Of a DNA stretch of 64,000 nt, positions 1 through 10,177 are shown piece after piece. Origin of the DNA: Mermis nigrescens (lineage: Eukaryota; Nematoda; Enoplea; Mermithida; Mermithidae); assembly GCA_036768485.1 (NCBI GenBank), contig JAVLUZ010000142.1, positions 11,709,456 to 11,773,455 on the forward strand, written 5' to 3'. Made by a program: the position numbers and the translations under genes. The notes below the pieces were generated by a model. The model was not told where the DNA came from. It did not search any database and worked only from the letters and a program-made list of their open reading frames with translations. Numbering within the stretch: the first letter of the stretch is position 1; each line of letters opens with the position of its first letter.

Positions 1-571
1 CCATGGGCGAATCGTAGGGAATATCGGTTTGCGAAGAAAACACAGAAGCTGGAGTACTCGAGCTAGTTGGTTTTGACTTAGGTTCCGTGTCAGGCGCATT
101 GACCAGGCCCAAAACTGGGTCGGCAACGGTCTGCGATTCCTGAGCATAGAACATTGGATTTTCGAAAACGTTAACGTGAGCCATCGCATCTGTTACAGAA
201 GCGATGGTAGTGGCCGCAGCTATGGCCGCTGGCGGTTGCGGAGCTGGGCCATAAAAGTCCTCAACTGTGATTAACTCTTCGCCATTTGAATCAACTTCAG
301 CGTCAGCAGCTGTGCTGGTCGACTGTCCTTGAGGTGGCTTACTAGTCGACAACGGTATGCGCACTCTAGCTTTCGGGCCGCTAGCCTTAATATACAGTTC
401 ATCGCCTGTAAACGAAACCAACATGGGTTTTCTATCATCAGTAATGCGATTATCTTGCGTGCACCCTTCTATCAGTATAAAAATATCGATAGTTATGAGG
501 GCGTCCATTGCTAAATAATGCTGCATGTCCCGAGTTAAGGGTAAGCTCTCACGCCTGTCCGAAATTATCAG
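1..571 (-). pseudogene. Exonuclease C-terminal part (Exo III) and low-complexity tail, partial
   Basis: An open frame reads leftward from about 571 through base 1 with no stop, so it continues beyond the window; its first ATG is at 526-524. The start of the frame has a Ser-Asp-Arg-Arg stretch followed by Leu-Thr-Arg-Asp-Met-Gln and the motif YLAMDALITIDIF. This matches the Exo III Tyr-x3-Asp motif and following helix of RNase D/EXD-type DEDDy exonucleases. After about 60 residues the sequence becomes Pro/Ala/Ser/Thr-rich and looks disordered. It sits one nucleotide out of frame with the upstream exonuclease fragment (549-1385), so the domain is split by a one-base lesion. The 3' end and its real stop are not visible. 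Confidence 0.7.
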
Positions 572-1385
572 GCGCGTTCGGATCAATATACATGTCAAAA
601 AAGAATTCGGCCAAGCGCTTTAATGAGTGCGACTGCGCTTTAATGCGTAAACGACACGTAAACGCTCTCGCCAATGGCTGAATGTCAATGAAATTTGCAA
701 TGAATGGATCTTTCCAGTGCAGTTTATTGCGAATTTCTGCATCCGGAATTGCCAAAATTTCCTCAAAAGTTGGCCCGTAAACATGGAAATACGCAAGTCG
801 ATCTTGCGTCGGGTCATAACAAACCATATACACGTTAGGTAAATGCGTTTTGAGCAACTGGTGAAGCCTGAACGTGGGTTGCGGGAACTTTGCTAGATCC
901 CAACAGAACACATGGCCATTCGCACTCGCAACTTGGACGTAGCGTACGAATAGGCCATGGAGGTCCTGGTAAGTGGGACATAGTTGCTGAAAACGCAAGT
1001 CCCAGGTCTTATAATGCCTGCCTTTTCTGTCATTAACAAATTCGGAGTCATAGCCTAAGAATAAAGTGCCATTTGTCATATTCGATGGCTGAATTAACGC
1101 CAAAATGGCGCCAAACGACTTCTGGTCATTGGAGATTATGACGGTGGGTAGAAGTCTGTTCTTTGGTACATGAGGGGTTACCAAAGGAAATCTACCAAGC
1201 CTATTCTCCCACCAGAGTTGTTGGTCGTTAATACGCTTTTTATGATTTGTGATTTTATGTGCTGCTTTATGCTTTATCCATTTTGCGGTAAGTGATTCTA
1301 GACCGCCAACACGACTATTATCGTTTTGGGGCAGCGGGTCTGGTACAACCAAGCCCCGCTCCAAAGCCACACTGGTCAAGGCCAA
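549..1385 (-). pseudogene. DEDDy 3'-5' exonuclease-like domain (Exo I and II) downstream of Gypsy integrase
   Basis: A 278-residue open frame follows the integrase in the position where some Gypsy elements carry env, but no signal peptide or membrane segment is seen. Residues 109-116 (FLGYDSEF) resemble Exo I (Asp-x-Glu). Residues 185-200, containing CYDPTQDRLAYF, resemble Exo II (Asp195). Residues 231-240 (NFIDIQPLAR) resemble the conserved Asp-led stretch, and 253-263 (HSLKRLAEFFF) the Ser-Leu-x-x-Leu helix before Exo III. Exo III follows in the next frame (1-571). Order and spacing fit RNase D/WRN/EXD nucleases. The frame is open up to about 1408, so it may originally have been fused to pol. 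It could instead be a separate third ORF; biochemical activity is unproven. Confidence 0.7.
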
Positions 1386-1410
1386 ACGAAACTCGTCTAG
1401 GGACGCGGGA

Positions 1411-2544
1411 TCACGCCCTCAAATTTGCATCGGCGACCAGCTGCCTCCAGCAATGCCTCCTTGCTTGGGGTACCTTGTGCAGCCATGGGTCTGCAAAAGG
1501 AAAAACATTAGATAATGGTACGGCATGTGCTGTTTTAGAACCATTTAATAAACGTACAGGTGCGCAGTCCTTAGCTTTTTGTTCCCTGCCCGGTAAATCC
1601 TCAAAACTTATGACAACTGCCGGGGCAAGAGGGCGATGTGGTAATTTTACCAACACAAAATCGCCAGGGACATACGCATGTTTTTCCACAATTAAATCAG
1701 AATAAGGTAGTTTAGGTTCAGGCAAAAGTCTATTCCTGTGGACGAGATGAGTGATCAGAGGATTATAGACATATGCGATTTTCGCAGTTTCAGGCATAGG
1801 TAAGTCAATAATTTGGTATGGCCCAACACGCTTGGGTGATAGTTTACCGATTTCTGGTTGAATGACTGAGGTATTATTAAGATAAACTATATCCGAGAGA
1901 TTAAAATTTGTGTGCGTTACGGACTTGTCATATTGCGATTTTTGCTGCTTACACGCTTGAGTTAAATTTTGAGACGCGATTTCATGCAGATCTTGTAAAG
2001 TCAGCTTTAAATCAATGACATATTTTTCCGCAACAGATGGTAAATTCGGATTTATTACGAAGTCATTTATAAGTAAAGTGTCAAGAGGAAATGCTGGTTC
2101 ACGACCATAAAGCATTTCAAAAGGAGATATATTAGTCGATGATTGCGGAGTCGCGCGGTATGCAAATAATGCGAAAGGTAGAAATTGCTCCCAATCATAC
2201 TGGGAACGCGCACTCAACTTAGACAAACAATCAATCAAGGTGCGATTATAACGTTCCACCAACCCATCACACTGGGGGTGATATGGGGTTGTAAAAATTT
2301 TCTGAACGTTTAATAGTTTGCAAACTTCCGAAATGAGGGTAGATGTAAAATTTGACCCCTGATCTGTCAAAAATTTCTTGGGAACTCCATAACGTGGTAT
2401 AATTTCTCTTAGTAAAAAATTTGCAATTGTTGTTGCTTTTATGTCAGAAACAGCAAAAGCTTCCACGTATTTTGTAAAATAATCCATAAAAACTACAATT
2501 TGGTCATTTACGGAGGGGGTCGCGGCATTTGCAAGCAATCGCAC
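1411..2544 (-). pseudogene. Gypsy integrase core, GPY/F motif and PWWP/Tudor-like C-terminus
   Basis: This frame holds most of the integrase catalytic core: the DYFTKYVEAF strand (residues 21-30), second catalytic Asp in LTDQGSNF (Asp61) and catalytic Glu in ERYNRT (Glu97), with about 35 residues between them. The first catalytic Asp lies in the preceding frame (2508-2996). Residues 237-246 (PKRVGPYQII) are the GPY/F motif that follows Gypsy integrases. Residues 291-353 begin GDFVLVKLP, then PAVVIS, and end VPLSNVFPF; this pattern resembles PWWP/Tudor chromatin-binding folds. It begins one base out of frame with the zinc-binding part because of a C-run at about 2513-2517. The stop near 1411 is followed directly by the exonuclease frame. 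Confidence 0.88.
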
Positions 2545-3347
2545 GCAATGAGTTCAAAGGGCGCGGAATCTTTGATTGGTTGCAACGGAACGGATGTGGA
2601 ATTTAATGTGACCTTATGTTGTAAGCACACATCACAATTCCGACACCACACAATCACATCATTTTCCATGCGCGGCCACCAGTAACGCATTTGTATGGCG
2701 GGCAAGATTTTGCGCGATGAAAAATGAGCTCCGAAAATAGAGTCATGAAATTCCGTTAATATAAAACTACGCAGAGATTTGGGTATGACTATTTGATGAA
2801 CGACAGTTGGTGAACGCTTAGGTTGGAAACGACGAAAAAGTACATCATTTACGAGAAAAAATTCGTCACGATATTTTTTTGTTGTTAAATCATTCAATGT
2901 GATGCGAATTTTATGCAATTTGTCATCTGCACGTTGCTCAGCGAGTAAACGCGCAGGAGTTAGCATTTCAGCTTTTTCGGCATCGGTAAGTAACAAGCGT
3001 TCGCAAAATGTAGGTGGTTTAGAATTTGTAGGATTGGTTTGCGCAGTAGAATTATTATTTTGCGCATTTGGATGATTAATTGGTGCAGTAGGTGCATTAT
3101 CGCGCGATTGGTCAGGTGGAACCGATTCATCATCTGATTCAGAATCTTCCGATTCTAAATTTGCGATGTTAACGATATTTTTGCGCTCTACTTTATATTT
3201 GCATTCTGCATGATCATATTTAGGATGTCGTGAAAGAAGATCAGCTGCGCAGTTATATGCACCAGGAACATAGACGATATCATATTCGTATTCCTGTAAT
3301 TTGAGACCCCAACGGCGTAATCGACTCGATGGGTCTTTAACATTTAC
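2508..3347 (-). pseudogene. Gypsy pol: RNase H tail, linker and integrase zinc-binding domain
   Basis: The frame continues that of the RT/RNase H segment directly after an in-frame TAA at 3350-3348. It begins with a typical RNase H end (SSRLRRWGLKLQEYEYDIVY, then an ADLLSRHP tether-like motif). An acidic and Asn-rich linker follows, then the integrase HHCC zinc-binding module: HDSIFGAH, an RYWWPRM helix and CRNCDVCLQHK. It stops right after ELIACDCLQMP, which contains the first catalytic Asp of the integrase. A methionine-initiated sub-frame starts at 2996, but the continuous reading indicates this is simply the middle of pol. Confidence 0.85.
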
Positions 3348-5189
3348 TTACCAAGTTAATGCTTGATGGTCAGTTTCGACAATAAATTTTTTACCGTAAA
3401 GATAATGTCGATAATGCTTGATGGCCCACACTACCGCTAACGCTTCTTTTTCTGAAGTAGCATAGTTACATTCAGCAGAATTTAGTACGCGACTAGCGAA
3501 GCTAAGAATAAAACGATTTTTAGATGGTAAATGTTTTTGCGTCAAAATAGCACCTAACGCATAGTTACTTGCATCAGTTGTTAAAATAAATTGGTGCTCA
3601 TCATCGAATTTCGGTAATTGGAAAATAGGTGGGGACGTAAATGCTTTCTTCAGAAGCTCAAATGCGGTTTGGTGTTCAGCCTTCCAGCAAAATTCGACAT
3701 CTTTACGAAGAAGATGGAATAACGGTTTAGCGATTTTAGCAACATCTTTAACGAGTTTCTTAAACCATTGGACTAAGCCAAGGAATTTCTGCAAGGATTT
3801 AACGGTTTTTGGCACGGGAAACGAGATTAAATCTGCGACTTTGGACATATCAGGAGCGATGCCCATTGCACTTATGCTGTGGCCCAGAAATTTTACCTCT
3901 GCATGCGCAAGATGGCATTTATCAGGCTTTACACGTAAGTTTGCCTTTTTAAGAGCAATGAAGACATTTTCAAGATCTTTTAAATGTTCTTCGAAAGTAC
4001 GTGAAAAAATAATTATGTCATCAATGTAAACGAGACAAGATTTCCAATTTAGACCTGCGAGCACGAGCTCCATTAGTCTTTGGAAATCTGCGGGTGCATT
4101 TTTTAAGCCAAAAGGTAAAACTTCAAATTCGTAATGACCAACAGGACATATAAATGCTGTTTTTTCGCGAGATTTATTATCGAGTGGAATTTGCCAGTAT
4201 CCAGATTTTAAATCGAGTGTGCTAAAATATGCAGCATTGCCTAAGGTGTCAAAATAATTGTCTAATTGTGGAAGAGGATAAACTTGCGTTTTAGTAATGT
4301 CATTTAACCATCGATAATCGACGACTGGCCTAAGGGAACTGTCCTTTTTCCCAATGAGAAATAATGGACTTGCCCATGGGCTAGTAGTAGGTCGAATAAT
4401 TTTATCCGCAAGCATTTCATTTATAATTTTCTGCATGGATTCTCTTCTAGAATGCTCAACACGATAAGTTTTTCCAACAACGGGTGGATTATCCCCTGTG
4501 TCAATATGATGTTTCATCAAGGGGGTACGTCCGAGAGGTTCATTTTTTAATGCAAAAATTGAGTCGTATTTTAAACAAAGTTCACGAATTTGTTGCTGCT
4601 GTCTAGAATCAACGGCGGAGCCGTTTAAAGCTTTATTTATTGATGCAAAAAGTTCTGGTGTCCTATCATCCAAAGATGAAACGTGTGACACGACTTCGGC
4701 ATCAGTGGTTAAAGAACCTATTATTTCACCAGAGTCAATGCGAATTGGCGCTTTAGAGATGTTACAAACGCGAACAGGTATTAAAGGTTGTGAAGCATCG
4801 ACTATAGACGGAGCAACAAAAAGTGAAGTTTTTTCCATAAAATCAGGATTTGGTTCGGATAATGCGAAGTCAAAATTGCAAGAACCGTGACTTATATAGC
4901 CAGGTGTAATTAATTCATGCCTAGGTTGTATAATAACAGGCTCAGGTAGCGAAACATGCACACACACAACACCAGAGGTGGTTGCGTTGGGTTTCGCGCG
5001 AAATTGCAATTTTTCGTGAGATGAAAGTAAATTAACCTTTATGCCGTTTATAAAAGCACAACGCTCAGTAGGATTAACCCACATGAGTGCGGATTCGCAA
5101 AAATCATATCCTAAGAGCATGTCTTCCGGCAAATGATCAATTATAGCTACTGGGGTAGAAATAGATTGTTCCGCGATTGTTAAAGTCAT
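3348..5189 (-). pseudogene. Gypsy pol: protease tail, reverse transcriptase and RNase H
   Basis: The 613-residue frame starts inside the aspartic protease C-terminal half (MLLGYDF at residues 24-30 is the Ile-Leu-Gly-like motif). RT follows: SPWASPLFLIGKKD (270-283), VVDYRWLN (289-296), FSTLDLKSGYWQI (322-334), FGLKNAPADFQ (360-370) and the catalytic VYIDDIIIFS (387-396). RNase H follows with TTDASNYALGAIL (537-549), ATSEKEALAVVWA (577-589) and TDHQALTW (606-613). It ends at a TAA where homologues read on; the same frame continues past it, so this is a point nonsense mutation. Relative to gag the frame is +1, within the protease, so expression would need a frameshift or the copy carries an indel. 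Confidence 0.93.
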
Positions 5190-5196
5190 ATTTACT

Positions 5197-8100
5197 TTAT
5201 AACGAACGACTGCCAGTGATTTCGCCTACACCATGTACGACTTGTGAAACTTGTTTAGGTGGTAAATTAAAACCAAGACGTAAGAATGCAGACGTGGTCA
5301 TCATGGTGACCTGTGAACCCGTATCGATGAGAGCAGGTACGTCAACGCCATGAACTTTAACGAGGATGGTGGGTAAATTTGTCCCAGCATGGCTTACGAT
5401 AGGAATATTAGGATCTAAAGTCTTAGACGGAGGTAGATTGATTTTTTCGTAAGTTGCGAGACGACGTTGTAGACGTTCGTACTCTTCAAGAAATTCTTGC
5501 GACGCAAATAAATTAGGACGCGCGCTAGATTCTGGCCCTTTCGCAGTAACCGTGTTCACATCATGAGGAGATGTAAGGGTTGGCTGCGGTGGGGGCACAT
5601 TCGTGGCGGGTTGGTTATCTGCAGCGTATGTGACATATGGGCGATTAAAATTATTGTCGTTGCGATAGTTCGAGTTATAGTATGTTCCACGCTGTTCATT
5701 TGGAAATTGCACAAAAGGAGTATTTTGACGCGGTTGATTATTATAACGATTATCGTAACGCAAATTTTGATAATTAGCACGCGAATTTTGGTAATAATCA
5801 TTACGATTTTGCCGAAAATTCGATCGTGATTGCTTTGATTCAAAGCGATTATCATTATTCGCATAGTTAGACGAACGATGTTGACTAGAGTTACGATATC
5901 GTGATTGAGATCGATGTCTATTTTGCGAATTCGAACGCGATGGCGAACGATTTTGGCGCGAAAAAGAACGCGATTGGCTGTGATTGCGAGCCATAGAATT
6001 AGTATTCCGATCAGCTTGGTTATTATAATTAGCATTATTAGACGTTTCTTGCCTTTGACGCATGAAACATTCCTCATAAATGTGACCTATGCGCTTGCAA
6101 AAGGTACAATATTTACGAGAAGAATTTTCTGGTTTCTCAGCACGCGATGAGCGATGAAACGTTCTATGACGTGAACGATTTGAATCATTTTGGTTAGATG
6201 CGCGAGGAGTATCTTTAGGTACTACGCTGCCTACGGGAGCAGCTGTTACCGATACGTAAGGCGTTACTGCCTTTTTATCCTCAAATTCTTTATTAGCAAA
6301 TTCAGCGCTAAGCGCATTGTCCAAAAATTCAGCTAATGATGCTCTAGGTTTTTTGTGATATGCCTCTTTCGAAATGTGTGGTAATAAACCTTGTTTTAGT
6401 TGATGTCGCATTAAATTATTAAAATGTGGCGAGTCAACTTCAAGATATGGATCAGATTTAATTAACTCTTCGCGAAGCGAGAGATAATAAGCTTTAACCG
6501 ATTCGTTAGGCTGCTGTTTGTGCGACAAAAAGCGATTAAAGAGCGCACCGGTGTCCATTGGACAAAATTCGGTTATTAGCGCTTGCTTCATTTTCGAATA
6601 AGATTGTTGTATATCAGCAGGTAACGAATGGTATAAACGCAAAACATAAGGGTCAAGAAATCCAGTTGCGAATTTTAGACGATCAGCTTTGTCAATATCA
6701 TAGGTATTGGCAAGTGATTCAAATTCTGCAAAATATGCTTTTATGTCCGTTTTTTCGCCATCAAAAAATTTTTTATTTGCAATTGCAAATTGCATCTGCT
6801 GCAAAAATGGTCCGCGATTCAAGGAATCAGCGAGACGTGAGTCACCACGCGAGCTTTCAGATGAAGAACCTGAACTATAACGATGACGTCGTCTGCGCGA
6901 TCGACTTTTGCGACGCGAACGACGACTGCGCGGGCGATCATAGCTGTTAGATGAGCTGTCGTCAGAGAATTTGACATGTTTTCTCCTACTAGACGATTCA
7001 GATAGAGGAGCAGATTCGTTTTGCAGATGTGCAGATTCGTTGTTAATGCCAGATAAGTTTATCTCAACAGGTTGCATTTCGATATTAGAAGAATGCAAAA
7101 TAGGATTATTAGGTGGTATTTCCACATTTATAGGATTAGGTACATAATTATTTGGTAAGATTTCGCCTTGAGGTGGGAAATACTGCAGCGGTGGTGGATT
7201 CAATTGCTGCTGCGAGTTCGCAATAGAAGGATTAGGTACGAAAGAAGGCGCATTACGATTTAAGGGCAGCGACGGCCGAGATCGCGACGTCTGCGAAATC
7301 GATACCGACGGCTGCGAAATCGTAGGTATATTCTCCGAAAAACCCGAGTTTTGCACTGGTTGCAAACCCGTGTTTACAGGATTCTGTGACAAATTAGATA
7401 TCTCCGGCGCGCGATTCGTACAATTTTGAATGATATTTTCAGGAACAGTTTCCGAAGGTGAGCGTGAATTTGATGCGCTATTGCCAGTGGACAACAGTGA
7501 AGATGCCCTATGCGTACTTTGCGCACGATTCGCACTTTGCGCATTAAATTCAGAAAAATTTGCGCTATCGATTGAGTGGTTAACGCGCTCAGATACATTA
7601 TTTTCTATGCGATTCAGAACTGGTTGGGGTTTAAGCATAGTGCTTAGCTCCAGACGCAGTTTACGCATTTCATCCGCATTTTCCTTTTTATCTTGATCAA
7701 CGCGCGTAGAAAGGTCCGAAAATTGCAAATGAATAGCTTGTAGCGCTTTCAAAATAAGATCATTAGTCACATTAGCATTAGCACGCTCTCTGTCGGCATT
7801 CATGCTGCGACTATGATTACTTTCTACGTCAGAATCGTGATTTTCGCGCTCCGAACTGGTTTCAGGATTATTTGCCGTGTTAATGGTAGTCGTATTATCA
7901 ATCATTGTATGATTTGATGAATTGTCAATATTAGGGTCCGATCTAGTTATCGAAGTTTGATTAATGCGAGATCGCATGGTACTCAATGATAGTTCATCTT
8001 CAGACTGTGTATTACTCGCGGCATTTAGTGACGCGGGTAATTTATCATTATTCGCCTTAGTCGTTACGTCTCTCGTAATTGTGTCATTACTCGCAGAATT

Positions 8101-8226
8101 ACTCGCGCTATTAGAGTCAACAGGCGCGGTAGGTAATTGGCGAGCTGAAGTAGGTGGCGTAGAAGGTTTTTTCAATTTAGTGGGCGGTGTCCGCAAAACC
8201 TTTTTCCTGCCATTTTTAGGTATCAA
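5197..8226 (-). CDS. Gypsy Gag with SR-rich tracts, zinc knuckle and protease DTG
   Basis: A 1009-codon frame, intact in itself. Residues 1-430 are Ser/Thr/Asn-rich and probably disordered, with a charged stretch near 165-195 that may be a coiled coil. A first Arg/Ser-rich tract lies at about 410-465. The capsid-like retrotransposon gag domain spans about 485-650 (begins FFDGEKTDIKAYFAEFE). A CCHC knuckle, CTFCKRIGHIYEEC, is at about 705-718, and a second RS-rich tract follows. Near residue 965 the LIDTGSQVTMM motif is the aspartic protease active site, so protease starts in the gag frame. The frame ends eight bases before the pol frame opens. The long RS tracts are unusual for Gag and recall SR splicing factors. 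Confidence 0.9.
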   Translation of the reverse strand: MIPKNGRKKVLRTPPTKLKKPSTPPTSARQLPTAPVDSNSASNSASNDTITRDVTTKANNDKLPASLNAASNTQSEDELSLSTMRSRINQTSITRSDPNIDNSSNHTMIDNTTTINTANNPETSSERENHDSDVESNHSRSMNADRERANANVTNDLILKALQAIHLQFSDLSTRVDQDKKENADEMRKLRLELSTMLKPQPVLNRIENNVSERVNHSIDSANFSEFNAQSANRAQSTHRASSLLSTGNSASNSRSPSETVPENIIQNCTNRAPEISNLSQNPVNTGLQPVQNSGFSENIPTISQPSVSISQTSRSRPSLPLNRNAPSFVPNPSIANSQQQLNPPPLQYFPPQGEILPNNYVPNPINVEIPPNNPILHSSNIEMQPVEINLSGINNESAHLQNESAPLSESSSRRKHVKFSDDSSSNSYDRPRSRRSRRKSRSRRRRHRYSSGSSSESSRGDSRLADSLNRGPFLQQMQFAIANKKFFDGEKTDIKAYFAEFESLANTYDIDKADRLKFATGFLDPYVLRLYHSLPADIQQSYSKMKQALITEFCPMDTGALFNRFLSHKQQPNESVKAYYLSLREELIKSDPYLEVDSPHFNNLMRHQLKQGLLPHISKEAYHKKPRASLAEFLDNALSAEFANKEFEDKKAVTPYVSVTAAPVGSVVPKDTPRASNQNDSNRSRHRTFHRSSRAEKPENSSRKYCTFCKRIGHIYEECFMRQRQETSNNANYNNQADRNTNSMARNHSQSRSFSRQNRSPSRSNSQNRHRSQSRYRNSSQHRSSNYANNDNRFESKQSRSNFRQNRNDYYQNSRANYQNLRYDNRYNNQPRQNTPFVQFPNEQRGTYYNSNYRNDNNFNRPYVTYAADNQPATNVPPPQPTLTSPHDVNTVTAKGPESSARPNLFASQEFLEEYERLQRRLATYEKINLPPSKTLDPNIPIVSHAGTNLPTILVKVHGVDVPALIDTGSQVTMMTTSAFLRLGFNLPPKQVSQVVHGVGEITGSRSL

Positions 8227-8694
8227 AAATGTCGAAAAATGTGACCTTGGGTAAAATAAATTTCAGTACGTCGAAATTTTGCCCAAAATAAATGTTTCGA
8301 ATTTGGCCTTTGTCGATCCGAAAAACAGGTTTTTCCACGTAAATAGTACTTCCTTACGTGAAGTAAGATATACCTGACGTGAAATGATCGAAAACAGGTA
8401 GGACTAAGCCTAAAGCGCAAGAACGTGTACGTGGTTAGAAAAACAGGTAGGTAAGAACCTAAATGACGGAATTTCGTCATCAGGAGAGAAAAATGATGAA
8501 TCGTCGCCTGAGGGCCGACGTTTATAGAAAAATGAATATACGCAGCGTGAGAGCTGCCTTCGTCGATAAAGTTTCGACGGAAATAGAAAAATAACGATGA
8601 CTTTACCACGATACACAAAATCTTTACCACGGACGCTTACTTAAATTGCGCACTGCCACGATCGCGGTCGATACAACAACAAAGGTGAACGAAA
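8227..8694 (-). other. Gypsy untranslated leader between 5' LTR and gag
   Basis: 468 bases between the gag ATG and the inner LTR edge. A frame of 135 codons is open here but shows no recognisable domain. No clear primer-binding site (TGG followed by a tRNA 3'-end complement) lies immediately inside the LTR edge; the first TGG on this strand is about 35 bases in (TGGCAGTGCGC). Confidence 0.5.
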
Positions 8695-10177
8695 TGTTAC
8701 ACATTCTTAGATGGCCAAAATGATAAATTTTTGGATCGAAAAATAATTTTACGATGATTGATCAGCTCGGCTGTAGCTAGCAGCCTAAAGGAGGGAACGT
8801 CCAATGTAAATGTAGAGCCGCCTTATGTCTACAAAGAATCGACATAGGACGGATACATTACCTTCGAGATTTACCTAGGTACGTAGGTACTTAAGTCTAC
8901 GCTTAGTGCTGGCCCCGATCGCGCGGCTCTGAATGGCTTTCGATCTTTGGACCCTTACAGACCTTACGGCTTCGATCCCCTCAGCCCTAATATTGCTGGC
9001 TGCTTCTTGTCGGGTGATCTCAGCAGCTACGCCCTAAGACCTAAGGCTACCTACCTAGTCTCGGTATTTGCCGCGGAGGTCAGTTGACCTATCTCAAGCT
9101 CAAGTTGTTTATTTAACTTATTTTCAATCAGTGCCTGATCAGAAATGTTTTTGGTTCCTAATTTGTGTAGCACGCTGAACAATGAAAACAACAACAACGA
9201 GCTCTACGCTGATCAATCATCCTTAAAGATTAAATAATATTTTTGATCAATTTTTGGCTTGAGAAATAAATTATGATTTCCGAATAAAATAAACTATCAT
9301 ACGAAATTTACCTATCAGTCCACTAGATGGGTGGAAATCCTCGACGTAGGGATGGTGGCCGACCTAACCCTCGGTATAACCAAAACCACTGGGTAGGTTT
9401 TCTCTATTTTAATTCGACGTAGAATTCACGGCCTATAGCCGGACAACAAAATACGCAAAAGAAAAACGATAATGTACAGATTATACAGTCGAACAACCGG
9501 CCAACGAAAAAACCAAAAGCCAGACTAAACTACAACGTTACGTACACTGAGCCTCAAGGACCATTACAGTAAATTAAACAAAGATCAAATTAACGTAATA
9601 CTGATAAGCTTTTATCTCAGATCGAAAGTTATCGATTACACAAGCGGTATGCATGAAACAATTACTATTATCATACACTTAACTCTATGCTACCGGACAA
9701 GTATCTAAATGTTTTTTATTATTGAAAATTTGGGGAAATAATGGGAAGACCGAAGGCATAGCCCACAGTGCACTATCATAGATACAGTCCTACTCACAAG
9801 TAACGTTACATTGTTGCTGGCCATACATGCATTTTTGACATGCGCATGCCATGCGCTTGGCATGCGCATGTCAAATCAATCACAATTAATAGGTACATAT
9901 GCATAGTCAATACACCTGCTCATTAGGCGTTTGGGGCCGACATGCCATATGCATGCCATGCGCATACTATGTGCATGCCATGTGCATGCCAAGTGGTCAA
10001 AATTCGGTCAAAAAACACGCGCATGCCATGCACTTGCCATGCGCCTGGATGCCATGCGCGCATGGCAAGCATGTAATGTTACTTGTGGGTAGGACTGTAG
10101 CTACTAGTATTGGCTATGTGATGGCTATCGCGAACTGCTAAGGCGAGTTCGCCTACCGTGTAACTCTCGCAGTTACA
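8695..10177 (-). repeat. Gypsy 5' LTR (interrupted by a MITE)
   Basis: The sequence matches two other regions in the window (36710-37798, and 38113-38787 plus 42663-42879), showing it is an LTR. The right edge reads GCAGTTACA on the plus strand, giving TGTAAC at the LTR start in element orientation. The left edge is placed at TGTTACAC (8695) by the matching TG...CA ends. Without the 313-bp MITE it is about 1.17 kb. The left boundary is less sure than the right. Confidence 0.75.
9785..10097. mobile_element. TA-flanked MITE (Tc1/mariner-like) inside the LTR
   Basis: Comparison with the solo LTR at 37700-37730 shows an extra 313 bp bounded by TA on each side. The ends are inverted repeats of about 27 bp with two mismatches, starting CAGTCCTACTCACAAGTAAC on the left and CAGTCCTACCCACAAGTAAC on the right (reverse complement). 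The interior is built of CATGCGCATG-type palindromes. There is no coding capacity. A TA duplication points to the IS630/Tc1/mariner superfamily. Confidence 0.88.

Larger units (their letters stand above)
1..10177 (-). mobile_element. Ty3/Gypsy-type LTR retrotransposon, decayed, left end outside window
   Basis: Read on the minus strand the order is 5' LTR (8695-10177), leader, gag-protease, reverse transcriptase, RNase H, integrase with GPY/F motif, then a DEDDy exonuclease-like region running off the left edge. RT before integrase places it in Ty3/Gypsy rather than Copia. The coding region has at least five lesions: frame change near 5200, in-frame TAA at 3348-3350, frame change near 2515, frame change near 1410 and frame change near 570. 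The 3' LTR must lie left of base 1. The right LTR end abuts a truncated Tc1 transposase at 10178, so the element appears to have inserted into that older transposon. Confidence 0.93.

Noticed and set aside
549..1385. Possible envelope gene of the Gypsy element
   Set aside because: No signal peptide, no membrane segment and no Cys pattern; the motifs fit an exonuclease instead.
8940..9000. tRNA-like stretch CTTCGATCCCC in the LTR
   Set aside because: Only a T-arm-like word; no cloverleaf or acceptor stem could be drawn, and it recurs simply because the LTR is repeated.
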